Positions 28,433 through 29,460 of a stretch of DNA of 29,460 bases are shown here, piece by piece; the first letter of the stretch is position 1, and each line of letters starts with the position of its first letter. The DNA is from Conexibacter sp. Its GTDB lineage: Bacteria > Actinomycetota > Thermoleophilia > Solirubrobacterales > Solirubrobacteraceae. The DNA is taken from contig JAOPZD010000304.1 in the NCBI GenBank assembly GCA_025964295.1, positions 1 through 29,460 of the forward strand, read 5' to 3'. Below the pieces are notes generated by a model. That model was not told the origin of the DNA. It ran no database searches and was given only the letters and a program-made list of their open reading frames with translations. The translations under genes were made by a program, and so were the position numbers.

Positions 28433-29251
28433 ATGGACGCTTTTCAGGCCATCGTGCTCGGCATCGTGCAGGGACTCACCGAGTTCCTGCCAGTCTCATC
28501 GACCGCGCACCTGCGCATCGTCCCGGCGTTCGCCGGGTGGGACGACCCGGGCACGGCGTTCACCGCCGTCGTCCAGCTCGGCACGATGGCGGCGGTCCTC
28601 CTGTACTTCCGCAAGGACCTGTGGAACATCGCGTGCGCGTGGCTGTGCTCGCTGCGCGACCCGTCCGTGCGCGGCACGCTCGACGCGCGCCTGGGTTGGT
28701 ACATCATCCTCGGCACGATCCCGATCTCGATCCTGGGACTGCTGTTCAAGGACAAGATCGAGACCGACGCGCGGCAGCTCACGCTCATCGCCATCGCCCT
28801 GATCGTGCTGGGCGTGGTCCTCGAGGCCGCCGAGCGGGCCGGGCGCAAGGAGCGCGACATCGACTCGCTCACGATGCGCGACGGCATCGCGATCGGGGTC
28901 GCGCAGGCCGCCGCGCTGGTGCCGGGCGTCAGCCGCTCGGGCGCGACGATCTCCGCCGGCCTGTTCCTCGGCCTGAATCGTGCCGCGGCGGCCCGCTACT
29001 CGTTCCTGCTGTCGGTGCCCGCCGTCGTGCTGTCGGGCCTCTTCGAGCTCAAGGACGTCGGCAAGGGCGGCGGCGCAGGATTCGCCCCGACGGCTCTGGC
29101 GACGATCCTCGCCTTCATCGTCGGCTACGCCTCGATCGCCTGGTTCCTGAAGTACTTGGCCCGCCACCCCGTGACGGTCTTCGTGATCTACCGCGTGGCG
29201 CTCGGCGTGGTGCTGCTGGCGCTCGTGGCGACGAACACCGTCGACGGCTAG
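28433..29251 (+). CDS. uppP: Undecaprenyl-diphosphatase UppP (BacA family)
   Basis: A 272-residue membrane enzyme, the normal family length, from ATG 28433. It removes a phosphate from undecaprenyl diphosphate so that the lipid carrier can be reused for cell-wall synthesis, and it raises bacitracin resistance. Signature motifs are present: LTEFLPVSSTAHL with the catalytic Glu (residue 17) and LVPGVSRSGATISAGLFLGL with the second active-site region, among eight or so membrane segments (LGWYIILGTIPISILGLLF; TALATILAFIVGYASIAWFL). A TACTGT box 11 bases before the ATG implies a very short leader. Confidence 0.95.
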   Translation: MDAFQAIVLGIVQGLTEFLPVSSTAHLRIVPAFAGWDDPGTAFTAVVQLGTMAAVLLYFRKDLWNIACAWLCSLRDPSVRGTLDARLGWYIILGTIPISILGLLFKDKIETDARQLTLIAIALIVLGVVLEAAERAGRKERDIDSLTMRDGIAIGVAQAAALVPGVSRSGATISAGLFLGLNRAAAARYSFLLSVPAVVLSGLFELKDVGKGGGAGFAPTALATILAFIVGYASIAWFLKYLARHPVTVFVIYRVALGVVLLALVATNTVDG

Positions 29252-29258
29252 GAATCTC

Positions 29259-29460
29259 CTAGGCGTTGAGCGTTCGCTCGAGCTTCGACGCGAGCGCCTC
29301 CAGGGCCAGCTCTTCGCTCGGGTTGAGGATCAGCGTGGTGCGGGCGGTCTCGACGAGGCCGACCGCATCGCGCAGCCGGTCCGGCGTCGCCGGCGTCTCG
29401 TCGGCGTCGGCCTGGACCTGCTCGGCGCGGTCGCTGTGGTGGATCAGCTCCGGCACGCCG
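29259..29460 (-). CDS. holB: DNA polymerase III subunit delta' C-terminus (partial)
   Basis: The last 67 residues of a gene that continues beyond the window, ending at the stop at 29259. The reading LRDAVGLVETARTTLILNPS followed by EELALEALASKLERTL is the closing helical segment seen in delta' and gamma/tau-type clamp-loader subunits (an LxxNxxxELALEALxxxL pattern). HolB is the most likely identity, since this pattern usually closes delta' proteins in actinobacteria, but the catalytic-like AAA+ part is not visible. It is convergent with uppP, 7 bases apart. Confidence 0.6.
   Translation of the reverse strand, partial: GVPELIHHSDRAEQVQADADETPATPDRLRDAVGLVETARTTLILNPSEELALEALASKLERTLNA

Noticed and set aside
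1..29460. CRISPR arrays
   Set aside because: No regularly spaced repeat-spacer array of CRISPR type. The GCGTTACCC and ATGGCAA repeats are too short and too few.

Overview
The window is very GC-rich with GTG-rich starts, and its right-hand genes (a DHA2-type MFS pump with a MarR regulator, a PHP phosphoesterase, UppP, and the tail of what looks like HolB) read as chromosomal genes of a high-GC actinobacterium. I would guess the Thermoleophilia/Solirubrobacterales lineage, but that is a guess from protein style, not a measured result.

Layout. (1) Positions 1-3600 are worn-down accessory DNA: a tyrosine-integrase remnant, a DUF5677-type gene with a lost 5' end and a frameshift, an IS110-type transposase fragment, a few small hypothetical genes, and a phage-like HTH protein. 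(2) Positions 3653-25267 are one integrated mobile island of 21.6 kb. It is bounded by a 15-bp direct repeat lying in the anticodon arm of a chromosomal tRNA-Thr(CGU). The 3' half of that tRNA is at 3623-3667 and the 5' half at 25253-25295 (both minus strand). Joining them across the repeat gives a perfect 73-nt tRNA. The island carries its own complete tRNA-Thr(CGU) at 24977-25049, which probably replaces the gene it breaks. (3) Positions 25366-29460 are ordinary chromosome.

Inside the island, from left to right: integrase and an excisionase-like protein next to attL; a block of small coupled genes; a coiled-coil winged-helix protein; a protein with two winged-helix regions (possible replication initiator) facing a 750-base non-coding region rich in palindromes; and a rightward run of three small genes. 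Then comes the defence-like cargo: (a) a compact four-gene operon at 10479-15916 encoding a possibly degenerate PD-(D/E)XK-like protein, a ParB/Srx-like protein, an SNF2-type helicase and a DUF3883-type nuclease-like protein, which I cannot match to a named system; (b) a four-gene ubiquitin-like conjugation operon at 16299-19173, in the order Ubl, E2, JAB protease, E1, matching the Bil (bacterial ISG15-like) antiphage systems; (c) a phosphoribosyltransferase-domain protein and an EVE-like protein; (d) a type II restriction-modification pair whose 3' ends overlap by 126 bp; (e) a set of four small genes including a secreted protein and a short, degenerate subtilase-like protein.

How it works together (inference): integrase and excisionase move the island in and out of the tRNA gene, with repeated ATGGCAA(C/G) arm sites inside both ends. 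The second tRNA copy keeps the host supplied with tRNA-Thr(CGU). The winged-helix proteins and palindromic promoters probably govern island maintenance. The cargo gives at least three separate candidate antiphage layers. Several island genes share a promoter-like TGATACC box placed 6-7 bases before a GTG or ATG start, with no Shine-Dalgarno sequence, which suggests leaderless transcripts.
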